Under the pieces are notes generated by a model. The model did no database searches, was not told where the DNA came from, and worked only from the letters and a program-made list of their open reading frames with translations. From assembly GCA_021774435.1 (NCBI GenBank), contig JAJFJB010000051.1:1-44709 (forward strand): a stretch of DNA of 44,709 bases. Direction: 5' to 3'. Positions 16,010 to 24,495 of this stretch are shown here, piece by piece. The first letter of the stretch is position 1. The number at the start of each line of letters is the position of its first letter. The translations under genes were made by a program, and so were the position numbers. The DNA is from Alphaproteobacteria bacterium. Lineage in GTDB: Bacteria > Pseudomonadota > Alphaproteobacteria > UBA8366 > GCA-2717185.

Positions 16010-16624
16010 TTAACTATGCGCAAAAATATCTGTTTCTTCCCATCCGGACAGGTCTAGTTCAGCGCGGGTTGGGAGGAATCCAAACGCGGCTTCCGCGAGG
16101 TGGGTACGGCCTTCCCGGCGTAGCATTTCGTCAAGCTTTTCCCTCAACGCATGTAAGTGTAATACGTCGCTCGCCGCGTAGATTTTTTGCGCCTTCGACA
16201 GTGTTTTTGCACCCCAATCGGAGGATTGCTGTTGTTTTGAAAGATCGACATCCAGCAATTCGCGGCACAAATCCTTTAGTCCGTGCCGGTCGGTATAGGT
16301 TCGTACGAGCTTGGAGGCGATTTTGGTGCAATAAACCGGCGCGCAATCCACACCAAGCCCATTTTTCAGCGCGGCGATATCGAACCGCGCAAAATGGAAC
16401 AGTTTGACAACGTTGGGATCTGCCAAGAGCCGCGTCAAATTTGGCGCCTTTCGATCAGTCGCTGGAATCTGAACTAGATGACAAACACCGTCGCCAGCCG
16501 ACAATTGCACCAAGCAGAGCCGGTCGCGATGTGGGTTGAGACCCATCGTTTCCGTGTCGATTGCGACCGAGTCGCCAAAGTCGATACCGTCGGGCAGGTC
16601 GCCCTGATGCAATTCAATCGACAA
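16010..16624 (-). CDS. rnd: Ribonuclease D-like 3'-5' exonuclease
   Basis: This 204-residue DEDD exonuclease has motif I VAIDTETMGL (Asp23, Glu25), motif II near FHFARFDIAALK, and motif III near YAASDVLHLHALREKL with a Tyr placed as in DEDDy enzymes. It lacks the HRDC domains of E. coli RNase D, which is typical of the short alphaproteobacterial form. RNase D trims tRNA 3' ends. The start is TTG 16624, with AAGGAA just upstream. It lies 36 bases downstream of tRNA-Leu in the same orientation and ends in its own terminator, so it is probably read from the tRNA promoter. Confidence 0.88.
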   Translation of the reverse strand: MSIELHQGDLPDGIDFGDSVAIDTETMGLNPHRDRLCLVQLSAGDGVCHLVQIPATDRKAPNLTRLLADPNVVKLFHFARFDIAALKNGLGVDCAPVYCTKIASKLVRTYTDRHGLKDLCRELLDVDLSKQQQSSDWGAKTLSKAQKIYAASDVLHLHALREKLDEMLRREGRTHLAEAAFGFLPTRAELDLSGWEETDIFAHS

Positions 16625-16637
16625 TCAAATTCCTTCG

Positions 16638-16653
16638 CCCTCGTAATTGAGGG
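16638..16653 (-). other. Short hairpin between tRNA-Leu and rnd
   Basis: CCCTC and GAGGG form a five-pair stem with a six-base loop. There is no T run after it, so it is more likely a processing or spacer stem than a terminator; it sits just ahead of the rnd ribosome site. Confidence 0.4.
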
Positions 16654-16660
16654 AAGTATT

Positions 16661-16747
16661 TGGTGCCCAGGAGAAGACTCGAACTTCCACGGGGTTTCCC
16701 CCACAGGTACCTGAAACCTGCGCGTCTACCAATTCCGCCACCTGGGC
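16661..16747 (-). tRNA. tRNA-Leu (anticodon CAG)
   Basis: Read on the minus strand, the acceptor GCCCAGG (16747-16741) pairs with CCTGGGC (16671-16665), followed by discriminator A and an encoded CCA (16663-16661). The D-arm contains GGTAGAC, the anticodon stem CAGG/CCTG frames a loop with CAG, there is a long variable arm (TGGGGGAAACCCC-like), and the T-loop is TTCGAGT. The long variable arm and the anticodon fit class II tRNA-Leu reading CUG. The total length is 87 bases. Confidence 0.95.
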
Positions 16748-16768
16748 GCCGGTTCAGAATGATGCCGC

Positions 16769-16797
16769 GTGATAGGCTGAGCCGCGAATGATGTCAA
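16769..16797 (-). promoter_or_regulatory. Strong sigma-70-like promoter for tRNA-Leu (and rnd)
   Basis: On the minus strand TTGACA (16792-16797), a 17-base spacer and TATCAC (16769-16774) lie about 20 bases ahead of the tRNA 5' end. The -35 is a perfect consensus. Confidence 0.75.
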
Positions 16798-16937
16798 CCA
16801 GTCGCGATCCAGAACGCATACATTGTATCGAATTGGTTAAATATTTCTGTTGAAATTAGGCAATGCGATAATTGGCAACCGGCGATAAGATGCGCCAAAT
16901 TCTCCTGCAGTAAAAATTCGCGGAAGGGCAAGCTACG

Positions 16938-17927
16938 ATGAAACAGGTCACGGTATTCGGTGGATCGGGATTTATCGGCCGGCACTTGGTTGCTCGGCTT
17001 GCCGCACAGGGCTATGTCGTGCGGGCTGCTGTTCGTGATGCTGCGGGGGCGGCCTTCTTGAAACCCATGGGCGATGTGGGGCAGGTCACGCCGGTCGGAA
17101 TCAATATAACCGATGAAACAGCGGTTGCAGCGGCCGTTGAAGGGTCTGACGTGGTTGTCAATCTTGTCGGAGTTTTATTTAGCCGCGGCCGTCAGAATTT
17201 TGAGGCCATACATCGTGATGGCGCGGAGCGGATCGCGCGCTTGTCGCAGCAGGCTGGAGTGTCTCGCTTGCTGCATATGTCCGCCCTTGGTGCGTCCAAA
17301 CAATCGCGGTCGCGCTACGCCTGGTCGAAAGCGGCTGGCGAGGACGCGGTCAGGGAAGCTTTTCCAAATGCGACGATTTTTCGCCCCAGCGTCATCTTTG
17401 GGCCTGACGATGACTTCTTTAACCGGTTTGCGGCTTTGGCACGGCTCTTGCCGGTTTTGCCCGTATTCGGCTGTCCGTTGCCATCGTTCCGGAATGGCAG
17501 CATCGATATTTATGGTGATGGTGGTACGAAGTTTCAGCCGGTTTACGTTGGCGATGTCGCAGACGCAATGGTGGCGTCACTGGCCCGCTCGGATAGCATT
17601 GGCACGACCTACGAGCTATGCGGACCGACCGTATACAGCTTCAAGGCTCTAATGGAGCTGGTGCTGGATGCGACAGACCGTAAATCTCTATTGGTACCCA
17701 TTCCATTCTGGGTGGCGTCGCTCGAGGCGTTTTTTCTCGAGCTCCTGCCGAAACCGCCCCTGACAAGGGACCAGGTAGCGTTACTGCGCACGGACAATGT
17801 CCAGTCGGGTACGCAGCCGACGTTGGAGGCGCTTAATATTACGCCGACCGCTGCCGAGGTGATTTTGCCAACTTATCTCGACAGGTTTAAACGCGGTGGT
17901 CGTTTCCACGGCGCCCAAACGGCCTAA
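16938..17927 (+). CDS. Complex I NDUFA9-subunit-family NAD(P)-binding protein
   Basis: This 329-residue atypical SDR starts MKQVTVFGGSGFIGRHLVAR, with the Rossmann motif GGSGFIG. It continues with VVNLVGVLFSRGRQNFEAIH, LLHMSALGAS and ATIFRPSVIFGPDDDFFNR, the pattern of the NDUFA9/39-kDa family common in alphaproteobacteria. It is not part of bacterial complex I in a proven way; the bacterial proteins probably bind NADP(H) near the inner membrane (family knowledge, weak). The gene has 190 bases of upstream space and is followed by an amidohydrolase after two bases, so the two are coupled. Confidence 0.88.
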   Translation: MKQVTVFGGSGFIGRHLVARLAAQGYVVRAAVRDAAGAAFLKPMGDVGQVTPVGINITDETAVAAAVEGSDVVVNLVGVLFSRGRQNFEAIHRDGAERIARLSQQAGVSRLLHMSALGASKQSRSRYAWSKAAGEDAVREAFPNATIFRPSVIFGPDDDFFNRFAALARLLPVLPVFGCPLPSFRNGSIDIYGDGGTKFQPVYVGDVADAMVASLARSDSIGTTYELCGPTVYSFKALMELVLDATDRKSLLVPIPFWVASLEAFFLELLPKPPLTRDQVALLRTDNVQSGTQPTLEALNITPTAAEVILPTYLDRFKRGGRFHGAQTA

Positions 17928-17929
17928 CG

Positions 17930-19390
17930 ATGACGGACCCATCGGCAAAGACGACTGTTATTCGAAACGCTGCATGGGTGGTCGCATGGGACGACGCAAA
18001 CGCACGGCATGTCTATCTTCGGGATGCCGACATCGCGTTTCGCGGGACGGAGATTCTTCATGTCGGCAAGCGCTTTGAAGGCGCCGCCGATAAAGAGATC
18101 GATGGCCGTGCGCGAATGGTTATGCCGGGTTTGGTCAATATTCACACCCACCCGTCGAGTGAGCCGCTTCGCAAGGGGCTGACGGACGAGACACGCAGCC
18201 CGAATTTCTGGCACAGTTCGCTGTATGAGTTCCTGCCGGTTTTTGCAGGCGACCGGGAGGGCGCGATCGCGGGCATTCAGGTGGCGATGTCCGAATTGCT
18301 GATGAGCGGCGTCACCACGGTCGCCGATCTCTCGATTCCCTTCGACGGTTGGTTGGATACGCTGGCGGATAGCGGCATTCGGGCGGTGGCCGCGCCGATG
18401 TTCCGCGATGCACGGTGGCGCGTCGCTGAAGGTCGGCGGATCGAATATGATTGGGATGAGCAGGCGGGACGCGAGGCATTCGCGGAAGCGCAACGGGTCA
18501 TCGAATTGGCCCGGCAACATCCGTCGGGACGTTTGAGCGGCATGGTGTGCCCGGCCCAGATTGATACGTGCACCCCGGACCTCATTCGCGACGCGCATGA
18601 CTATGCACAGGAACGCAATCTGCCGTTTCAAATTCACGCCGCACAGAGCGTGAATGAGTTTCATGAAATGATTCACCGCCACGGTGTGACACCGATTCAA
18701 TGGCTAAAAGATATCGGTGGTTTGGGGCCACACGCCATAATTGGACATGCCATATTTTTAGATCATCATCCGTGGCTGCATTGGTCGTCGCGCGACGATC
18801 TCGGTATTTTAAGCGAAACCGGAACGACCGTCGCACATTGCCCAACGGTCTTTATGCGGCGTGGCATTACACTGCAAAGTTTCGGCGAGTATCGCCGTGC
18901 GGGGGTCAACCTTGGTATCGGGACCGATACCTATCCGCATAATTTTCTGGAAGAAATGCGGAGCGTGGGCAACTTCGCACGTATCGCGGTTGGCACGGTC
19001 GATGATCTGGAAACACGGGATGTTTTCGAAGCGGCGACAATCGGAGGCGCCCGCGCGCTCCGGCGCGACGATATCGGACGGCTTGCGGCGGGCTGCAAAG
19101 CCGATTTTGTGCTCGTCGATATCAAGGATCCGTCAATGATGCCGCTTCGAGAACCGCTGCGCAGTTTGATCTTTGTCGCGGCGGAGCGTGCCGTTCGGGA
19201 CGTTTACGTCGACGGCCTGCAGGTCGTGAAGGAAGGCCGCCCCTGCAACATTGATTTGCAGGCGGCATCCGAGGCGCTTGAAGTGGCTCAGAAACGGTCC
19301 ATGGAAAAAGTGCCCGATCTTGATTGGGCGGGACGAGACGCAGAGGCCCTCGCGCCCATGGTATTACCGACCGTGGGTCTGCAGGGCTGA
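17930..19390 (+). CDS. Amidohydrolase-superfamily protein (ATZ/TRZ-like deaminase fold)
   Basis: This 486-residue metal-dependent hydrolase has His72 and His74 in VNIHTHPSS, His236 in FQIHAAQS, His273 in IIGHAIFLD and Asp333 in GIGTDTYP. These are the mononuclear metal ligands of the ATZ/TRZ/guanine-deaminase branch. The acid of the usual HxxE motif is Gln239 here (HAAQ), which is unusual for deaminases of this branch. The protein is longer than many members and soluble. It lies two bases after the NDUFA9-like gene. Substrate is unknown; a deaminase, chlorohydrolase or other C-N hydrolase are all possible. Confidence 0.85.
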   Translation: MTDPSAKTTVIRNAAWVVAWDDANARHVYLRDADIAFRGTEILHVGKRFEGAADKEIDGRARMVMPGLVNIHTHPSSEPLRKGLTDETRSPNFWHSSLYEFLPVFAGDREGAIAGIQVAMSELLMSGVTTVADLSIPFDGWLDTLADSGIRAVAAPMFRDARWRVAEGRRIEYDWDEQAGREAFAEAQRVIELARQHPSGRLSGMVCPAQIDTCTPDLIRDAHDYAQERNLPFQIHAAQSVNEFHEMIHRHGVTPIQWLKDIGGLGPHAIIGHAIFLDHHPWLHWSSRDDLGILSETGTTVAHCPTVFMRRGITLQSFGEYRRAGVNLGIGTDTYPHNFLEEMRSVGNFARIAVGTVDDLETRDVFEAATIGGARALRRDDIGRLAAGCKADFVLVDIKDPSMMPLREPLRSLIFVAAERAVRDVYVDGLQVVKEGRPCNIDLQAASEALEVAQKRSMEKVPDLDWAGRDAEALAPMVLPTVGLQG

Positions 19391-19401
19391 ACTTGGCTTT
19401 A

Positions 19402-20199
19402 TCAAGCGTATACCCAGTAGAGCAATCCCGCCGCTAAAAGTATTCGGTAAACGACGAAAGGGGTGAAACTCGCATTGCGGAGCCACTGCATCAGACCCCA
19501 GATGGCGATCAAGGCCATTAGGAATGCGAGAACGGCTGCAATAATGGCATCGTAGCCCATCGATACATCACTGGATTGGTAAAGGTCGAAACCGGTCAAT
19601 ACACCGGCCCCGAGAATCGTCGGGATTGAAAGCAGCATGGAAAACCGGGCAGCATCTCGTCGTTCCATGCCCAGTAAACGCGCTGCCGTTATCGTAATGC
19701 CCGAACGGCTGGTTCCGGGAATGAGTGCCAGGACCTGTAGCATGCCAACGAAGAGTGCGCTGCCCCAGGTAAGATGTTCGATCGAACGCAAGGTCATCCC
19801 AACCCGGTCCGATATCCATAACAGAAGACCAAATCCAAGTGTCGACCAGGCAATTACTTCGGCGCTGCGCAAACTTGATTCGATGAAGTCTTTGCCGAAA
19901 TAGCCAACGATCACGACGGGTACTGTGCCGATTAGGATATAGAGTGCAAGACGTGCGCCGGGTCCGCTACGCCCGGTGGTGAGCAAAACCAAGCCGGTGA
20001 TCATCAACCAGATGTCACGCCAAAAATACAGCATGACGGCGATCAGGGTGCCGACGTGAACCGCGATATCAATGATGAGACCCTGATCGGGCCAACCAAG
20101 CACCTGCGATGTCAGGATCAGATGCCCCGAAGAGCTAATCGGGAGGAATTCGGTGATCCCCTGCACAATGGCCAAGATCAAGATATGGTAGAGTGCCAC
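19402..20199 (-). CDS. uppP: Undecaprenyl-diphosphatase (BacA/UppP)
   Basis: This 265-residue polytopic inner-membrane protein has the two family motifs: IVQGITEFLPISSSGHL near the N-terminus and IPGTSRSGITITAARLLG near residues 160-178. It removes one phosphate from undecaprenyl diphosphate so that the lipid carrier can be reused for peptidoglycan and LPS glycans, and also gives bacitracin resistance. About seven or eight membrane helices are visible. The start is GTG 20199 with GGAG upstream. It converges with the amidohydrolase with 11 bases between the stops. Confidence 0.96.
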   Translation of the reverse strand: MALYHILILAIVQGITEFLPISSSGHLILTSQVLGWPDQGLIIDIAVHVGTLIAVMLYFWRDIWLMITGLVLLTTGRSGPGARLALYILIGTVPVVIVGYFGKDFIESSLRSAEVIAWSTLGFGLLLWISDRVGMTLRSIEHLTWGSALFVGMLQVLALIPGTSRSGITITAARLLGMERRDAARFSMLLSIPTILGAGVLTGFDLYQSSDVSMGYDAIIAAVLAFLMALIAIWGLMQWLRNASFTPFVVYRILLAAGLLYWVYA

Positions 20200-20370
20200 G
20201 CCAACTCCGCATCGATATAGTAAGACTTATACGCGGATTGATTAGGTCAGGGATAGGTTAATATGATGTTCATTTGAAACTTCATGCGACTGTAACAAGT
20301 CATTTTGGTCGTTAGTCCGCTGTAGTCGATGATGTAGCGTACCCTTTCCATTTTTGTCGTAACGCCTAAT

Positions 20371-21048
20371 ATGTCCGCCATGCCGCTGCTGTATCATCTC
20401 TGGTTATCTCCCTTCAGTCGCAAAGTCCGAATCGTTCTTGGCGAAAAGGGTATTGATGTCACGCTCAAAGTCGAAAAGGTGTGGGAGCGCCGGGACGAAT
20501 TTCTCGCACTTAATCCGGCCGGAGAAGTTCCGGTCATGGTGACCGATGATGGCATGGTGCTGTCGGAATCCGCTGCGATTGTCGAATATCTCGATGAAGT
20601 TCATCCAGATCCGCCTTTGATCGGCCGCGCCCCTGCAATGCGTGCGGAAACCCGACGTCTCGTCGCGTGGTTCGATCTTAAATTTCACAACGAAGTCACA
20701 GCGAACCTCGTTAACGAAAAGATCATGAAACGGTTCCTAGGGCTGGGGGAGCCCGACTCTGCCGCCATTCGGGCGGGTAACCAGAACATCCACTTTCATC
20801 TTGATTACATCAGTTATCTGACCGAGCAACGCCGTTGGATCGCCGGCGACGAGCTGACATTGGCCGACATTGCCGCCGCGGCTCATCTCTCCTGCGTGGA
20901 CTATCTGGGCGATGTGCCGTGGGATGATCACAGTGCCGCACGGGAATGGTATGCTCGGATAAAATCCCGACCGAGCTTTAGATCCTTACTTGGTGACCAT
21001 ATTCCCGGCGCGCCGCCGCCGAAACATTACGCGGACCTGGATTTCTAA
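20371..21048 (+). CDS. Glutathione S-transferase family protein, FzlA-like
   Basis: This 225-residue GST-fold protein has a thioredoxin-like N-domain (LYHLWLSPFSRKVRIVLGEK, NPAGEVPVMV, LSESAAIVEYLDE) and a helical C-domain with the N-capping region ELTLADIAAAAHLSC. It ends KHYADLDF. A short acidic C-terminal tail of this kind is a hallmark, as I recall it, of FzlA, the FtsZ-binding GST homologue required for division in Caulobacter. That assignment is inference; an ordinary GST is the alternative. It stands alone, divergent from uppP. ATG 20380 is another possible start. Confidence 0.8.
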   Translation: MSAMPLLYHLWLSPFSRKVRIVLGEKGIDVTLKVEKVWERRDEFLALNPAGEVPVMVTDDGMVLSESAAIVEYLDEVHPDPPLIGRAPAMRAETRRLVAWFDLKFHNEVTANLVNEKIMKRFLGLGEPDSAAIRAGNQNIHFHLDYISYLTEQRRWIAGDELTLADIAAAAHLSCVDYLGDVPWDDHSAAREWYARIKSRPSFRSLLGDHIPGAPPPKHYADLDF

Positions 21049-21064
21049 CGTGCTGAATTGCACG
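21049..21064. terminator. Short hairpin between convergent genes
   Basis: CGTGC (21049-21053) pairs perfectly with GCACG (21060-21064) around TGAATT in the 21-base gap between the GST gene and the TPR gene. There is no T run, so terminator function is only possible. Confidence 0.3.
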
Positions 21065-21069
21065 AGGCC

Positions 21070-21831
21070 TTAACGAGCCTGTTCCACGAGCACGTCCAGC
21101 ATTTCAAGATTGCGTTGCGCGGCGTCCGCCGCCGGTGTGCCGCTGTGGAGGCGCAACAATTTGAGCCATATCTGTCGCGCACCGTCCTTGTTGCCAAGGA
21201 GACGTTGCAAGATGCCGTATTCCAGCAAAACTTCGGGACGGTCCGGCGCGAGCCGAAAAGCCGCTTCCGCGTCCTCTTGCGCCAGAGGCAGCGCATCGAC
21301 GAAGCGATAAGCGCTAGCGCGCAGAATGAGGGCATCGACACGGTCCGGATTGATGTTGATGACCCGGTTCAGATCGTCGATGGCTTCCCAATAATTCTTG
21401 GCGCCCGCCAATGTCATCGCGCGATCAATAAAAATTTCGCTATCTTTCGGCGCGAGTTTCAGTGCTGCGGTTTGCGCGGCAGCCGCACGTTCAAGATCTT
21501 CGGCGCGGAACCAAGCGGTCCCCGATTGGGCCAGAATGGCCGCGCGGGCGGCAGGCGGCGCGTCATGCAATTGATCCGCCACTAACTCAAAACGTTTTGC
21601 CGCTTGTACATACTGGCCAAGATTGAAAAGGGTCGCTGCGACGCAATGTTGCGCGGCTCCACCGCCGCCCATATCCTGCCAGGCAAGGGCAGCCTCCAAG
21701 GCCGCATCCGGGTCGCTGTTCGCAAGGCGCATACAATTTTCGTAGGTTCTGTTGCCGCTGTCGATTTCGACTGGTGCGGCATGCGCCGCTGTTCCGAAGA
21801 TAAATAGGGCTAGCAAAATTCGATAGACCAC
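21070..21831 (-). CDS. Exported tetratricopeptide-repeat protein
   Basis: Starting at GTG 21831 (AGAGG upstream) the product has 253 residues with a signal peptide (VYRILLALFIFGTAAHAAP, cleavage after AHA). The TTG 30 codons upstream would bury the signal, so the shorter start is preferred. About five TPR units follow, for example RFELVADQLH, AQTAALKLAPKDSEIFIDRA, AIDDLNRVININPDRVDALI and EDAEAAFRLAPDRPEVLLEY. It is probably periplasmic and a protein-protein scaffold; no partner is visible. It converges with the GST gene. Confidence 0.8.
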   Translation of the reverse strand: MVYRILLALFIFGTAAHAAPVEIDSGNRTYENCMRLANSDPDAALEAALAWQDMGGGGAAQHCVAATLFNLGQYVQAAKRFELVADQLHDAPPAARAAILAQSGTAWFRAEDLERAAAAQTAALKLAPKDSEIFIDRAMTLAGAKNYWEAIDDLNRVININPDRVDALILRASAYRFVDALPLAQEDAEAAFRLAPDRPEVLLEYGILQRLLGNKDGARQIWLKLLRLHSGTPAADAAQRNLEMLDVLVEQAR

Positions 21832-21939
21832 AAGGGTACCTCTAGAACCGATTTCGTCGCGAAGCGATAACATGCATGTTATACAAATTTTGCTGCCAGT
21901 TGAGCCTTTCTCTTCTGCCAAAAGGAATTCATTAACTCA

Positions 21940-22800
21940 ATGAAAAACAATCGATTGTTCTGTTTCGGGTTCGGGTATTCCGCCCAAGCGCTAGCGTCCA
22001 AATTGCATGCCGAAGGTTGGCAAATAGCGGGCACATTGCGGGCCGACACAGATTCAGAAGAATTCGAAGCACGGGGGTACGAGATCTTCCGGTTCGATGG
22101 TGCAACCCCAATGCCGGATGCTCCGAATGCGTTGCAAGGTACAACGCACCTGCTTTCTTCGGTTCCTCCAAGCGCAGCCGGTGATCCGGTTCTTTCCCAA
22201 CATGCTGCCGATATCGAATCGACACAATCTTTGACCTGGATTGGGTATCTCTCGACAACGGGTGTCTATGGCGACAGGAGGGGCGATTGGGTTGACGAGA
22301 ATTCCGCCTTGGAGCCGACCGGAGAGCGGGGGGCCCGGCGTGTTACGGCAGAGGAAGCATGGCTTAACCTTCGGACCGATGCCGCCATTCAGCTCTTTCG
22401 GTTGGCGGGTATTTACGGACCGGGCCGCAGCGCGCTCGACACTGTTCGCGCGGGCAGAGGCCGCCGCATCGTAAAGCCTGGACAGGTCTTTAGCCGAATT
22501 CACGTGGACGATATTGCTCAAATATTGCACGCGTCGATAAGGAAACCCAATCCAGCTGCGGCTTACAATGTTTGCGATGACGAAGCCGCGCCACCGCAGG
22601 ACGTCATATCGTATGCTTGTGAATTGCTCGGTATCGAAGCGCCGCCGGAGATTGCGTTTGAAGATGCGGAATTGAGCGATATGGGGAAGAGCTTCTACCG
22701 CGACAACAAGCGGGTTTCCAACCGGCGAATCCGCGAAGAGCTATCGGTTAACCTGAAATGGCCAAACTACCGCGTGGGTTTGGAAGGACTGTTGGCGTGA
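21940..22800 (+). CDS. YeeZ-like NAD-dependent epimerase/dehydratase (extended SDR)
   Basis: This 286-residue protein opens LFCFGFGYSAQALASKL, a degenerate Rossmann glycine motif (GFGYSA), as in the YeeZ/SDR_a group. Typical later segments are LTWIGYLSTTGVYGDR, FRLAGIYGPGRSALD and FSRIHVDDIAQILH. The Ser/Thr-Tyr pair (STTGVYGD) is present but the Lys is not in the classical YxxxK setting. Function of the family is unclear; nucleotide-sugar or other NAD-dependent chemistry is likely. The stop overlaps the start of the next gene by four bases (GTGA), so they are coupled. Confidence 0.82.
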   Translation: MKNNRLFCFGFGYSAQALASKLHAEGWQIAGTLRADTDSEEFEARGYEIFRFDGATPMPDAPNALQGTTHLLSSVPPSAAGDPVLSQHAADIESTQSLTWIGYLSTTGVYGDRRGDWVDENSALEPTGERGARRVTAEEAWLNLRTDAAIQLFRLAGIYGPGRSALDTVRAGRGRRIVKPGQVFSRIHVDDIAQILHASIRKPNPAAAYNVCDDEAAPPQDVISYACELLGIEAPPEIAFEDAELSDMGKSFYRDNKRVSNRRIREELSVNLKWPNYRVGLEGLLA

Positions 22801-23687
22801 TCCGTTTTGGCTTGCTTGTCTTTGGGCTGCTTATATTAGGATGTCAGACGACGAACTCCTCTCCTGCTCGGGTGCCAGCGAGTACACTTAAGGCGCAAGC
22901 CGTATCGTTTGTTAGCGGCGATGGAACACCCCTCACCGGCTATTTTTACAAACCGGAAGGTGAAGGTCCCTTCAACACAATACTGATGATGCATGGTTGC
23001 GCTGGCCTTCTAAATAAGAATGGTTCTATGAAGTCGCGCGAAGCCGCCTGGCTTGAGATACTGCGAGGCCAAGGTTACGCGGTAATGTTGGCGGATAGTT
23101 TTTCGGCGCGCGGCTATGGCAGCATTTGCCGGATTAAGAATCGCCCGATCAAGCCAGACGGCGAACGGCCGCACGATGCCTATGGCGCGTTGCGGTGGTT
23201 GCAGATGCAAGCCGATGTGCGTCCCGACCGCATCGTCCTCATGGGCTGGTCAAACGGTGCGATGTCCATGTTATGGGCGGTGCGGAAATACGCACCGCAA
23301 CGTCCTGAGCAACTCAAGCATGATTTCCGAGCGGCGATCGGATTTTATCCGGGCTGTATTACGCTCAGACGTGTGGTCGGCGACTATCGCGCGGCCGTCC
23401 CAATTCTGCTGCAAGTCGGTCTGGCGGACGATTGGACCAAACCGAAACCATGCATGGCCCTGGCCGATGAGGCGAATGCGCGTGGCAGCGCCAAAATGAT
23501 GTATGACGCCTATGAAGGGGCCTATCATGCATTCGATCATCCAAATTCACGGGAACGAACCATCACGACCAAGCACAGCGCCTATAAAAGTGGCCAACGC
23601 ACGGTTCACATTGGGTCGAATTCCAAGGCACGAAGCAAGGCTATCGCGCGCGTAAAAACGTATCTCGCGGAGACGTTTTCGAACTAG
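22797..23687 (+). CDS. Dienelactone-hydrolase-family lipoprotein
   Basis: The GTG start at 22797 overlaps the previous stop (GTGA) and gives a 296-residue protein whose first residues, MIRFGLLVFGLLILGCQTTN, are a lipoprotein signal with the lipobox LILGC (Cys16). The mature part is an alpha/beta hydrolase with nucleophile GWSNGA, acid in VGLADDWTKP and His in YHAFDHP, as in dienelactone hydrolases. It should be anchored in the periplasm or outer membrane. An upstream ATG at 22758 would bury the signal and is rejected. Substrate unknown; an ester or lactone hydrolase is likely. Confidence 0.86.
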   Translation: MIRFGLLVFGLLILGCQTTNSSPARVPASTLKAQAVSFVSGDGTPLTGYFYKPEGEGPFNTILMMHGCAGLLNKNGSMKSREAAWLEILRGQGYAVMLADSFSARGYGSICRIKNRPIKPDGERPHDAYGALRWLQMQADVRPDRIVLMGWSNGAMSMLWAVRKYAPQRPEQLKHDFRAAIGFYPGCITLRRVVGDYRAAVPILLQVGLADDWTKPKPCMALADEANARGSAKMMYDAYEGAYHAFDHPNSRERTITTKHSAYKSGQRTVHIGSNSKARSKAIARVKTYLAETFSN

Positions 23688-23688
23688 C

Positions 23689-24468
23689 TCAATCGATTTT
23701 GCTGAGTTCGTCGACCGCGCCCCGGATTTTGTCCAGGTCGGCCGGCGCCGAGAGGCGGTGGTCCCCGTCTTTAATTAATGTGATTTCGATATTGTCCGAT
23801 GTGATCGCATCCGCTGTTCGAAGAATATGTTCGGTGGGGATCACGTCGTCTTGGAGACCGAGCAGGATACGCACAGGGCCGCTAAAGGGAATTGGATGGC
23901 CCAGAACCAGATGGCGGCGTGATTCTTCGATCAAGTTCCGGGTGATCGGATAGGGGCCGTCGTCATATAGCGACGGACGCATCCAGAGGCCATCCTGCTC
24001 GATTTGCCGTCTTGCCTCCGGGGTCAGGCTCTTCCACATCAATTCGGTTGTGAAATCCGCTGCGGGTGCAATCAGGACCAATCCGGCGATCCGCTCCCGC
24101 CGCAAGAGGGTCAATAGCAGCGCCATCCAGCCGCCCATCGATGACCCTACGACGATTTGCGGCCCCTCGGTGACCTCTTCGAATACTGTTAGCAGGTCGT
24201 CGAGCCAGGTCCCGATCGTGCCGTTCTCGAAACTGCCGGAAGAGGCGCCGTGACCCTGATAGTCAAAGCGTGTGAACTGTTGATTTCGAGTGCGACAAAA
24301 GGCATCAAGGGTCGTTGCCTTGATGCCGGTCATGTCGGATTTGAAGCCGCCGCAAAAAATTACACCCGGCCCGGCGCCGGTATTATGATGGTAGGCGATT
24401 GTCGCGCCGTCGGTGCGTGTTAATATTGAGTGTTGCTGCGAGTCCACGTTCGTTCGCCTGAATTGCAT
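23689..24468 (-). CDS. Alpha/beta hydrolase
   Basis: From ATG 24468 the protein has 259 residues, with VIFCGGFKSDMTGIKATTL (oxyanion region), FDYQGHGASSG, nucleophile VGSSMGGWMAL, acid GLQDDVIPTEH and His in GDHRLSAP. No signal peptide is present. A longer frame runs upstream to 24708 but would cover the divergent glycosyltransferase start and adds no recognisable domain. Proteins of this build hydrolyse esters or peptides; the natural substrate is not known. The stop lies one base from the stop of the convergent lipoprotein gene. Confidence 0.82.
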   Translation of the reverse strand: MQFRRTNVDSQQHSILTRTDGATIAYHHNTGAGPGVIFCGGFKSDMTGIKATTLDAFCRTRNQQFTRFDYQGHGASSGSFENGTIGTWLDDLLTVFEEVTEGPQIVVGSSMGGWMALLLTLLRRERIAGLVLIAPAADFTTELMWKSLTPEARRQIEQDGLWMRPSLYDDGPYPITRNLIEESRRHLVLGHPIPFSGPVRILLGLQDDVIPTEHILRTADAITSDNIEITLIKDGDHRLSAPADLDKIRGAVDELSKID

Positions 24469-24495
24469 ATTGACTAAGAAGGATTTGGCCACTGC

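Noticed and set aside
16638-16653. Terminator between tRNA-Leu and rnd
   Set aside because: The stem is not followed by a T run on the minus strand and lies directly ahead of the rnd ribosome site, so it is listed only as a hairpin.
16766-16774. Third copy of the palindromic repeat near the tRNA promoter
   Set aside because: Only CCGCGTGAT (nine bases) is shared with copy A and no stem or box is present; chance similarity.
22758-22796. Earlier ATG start for the lipoprotein hydrolase
   Set aside because: It would place 13 extra residues before the lipoprotein signal and overlap the previous gene by 43 bases; GTG 22797 gives a perfect signal and a four-base overlap.
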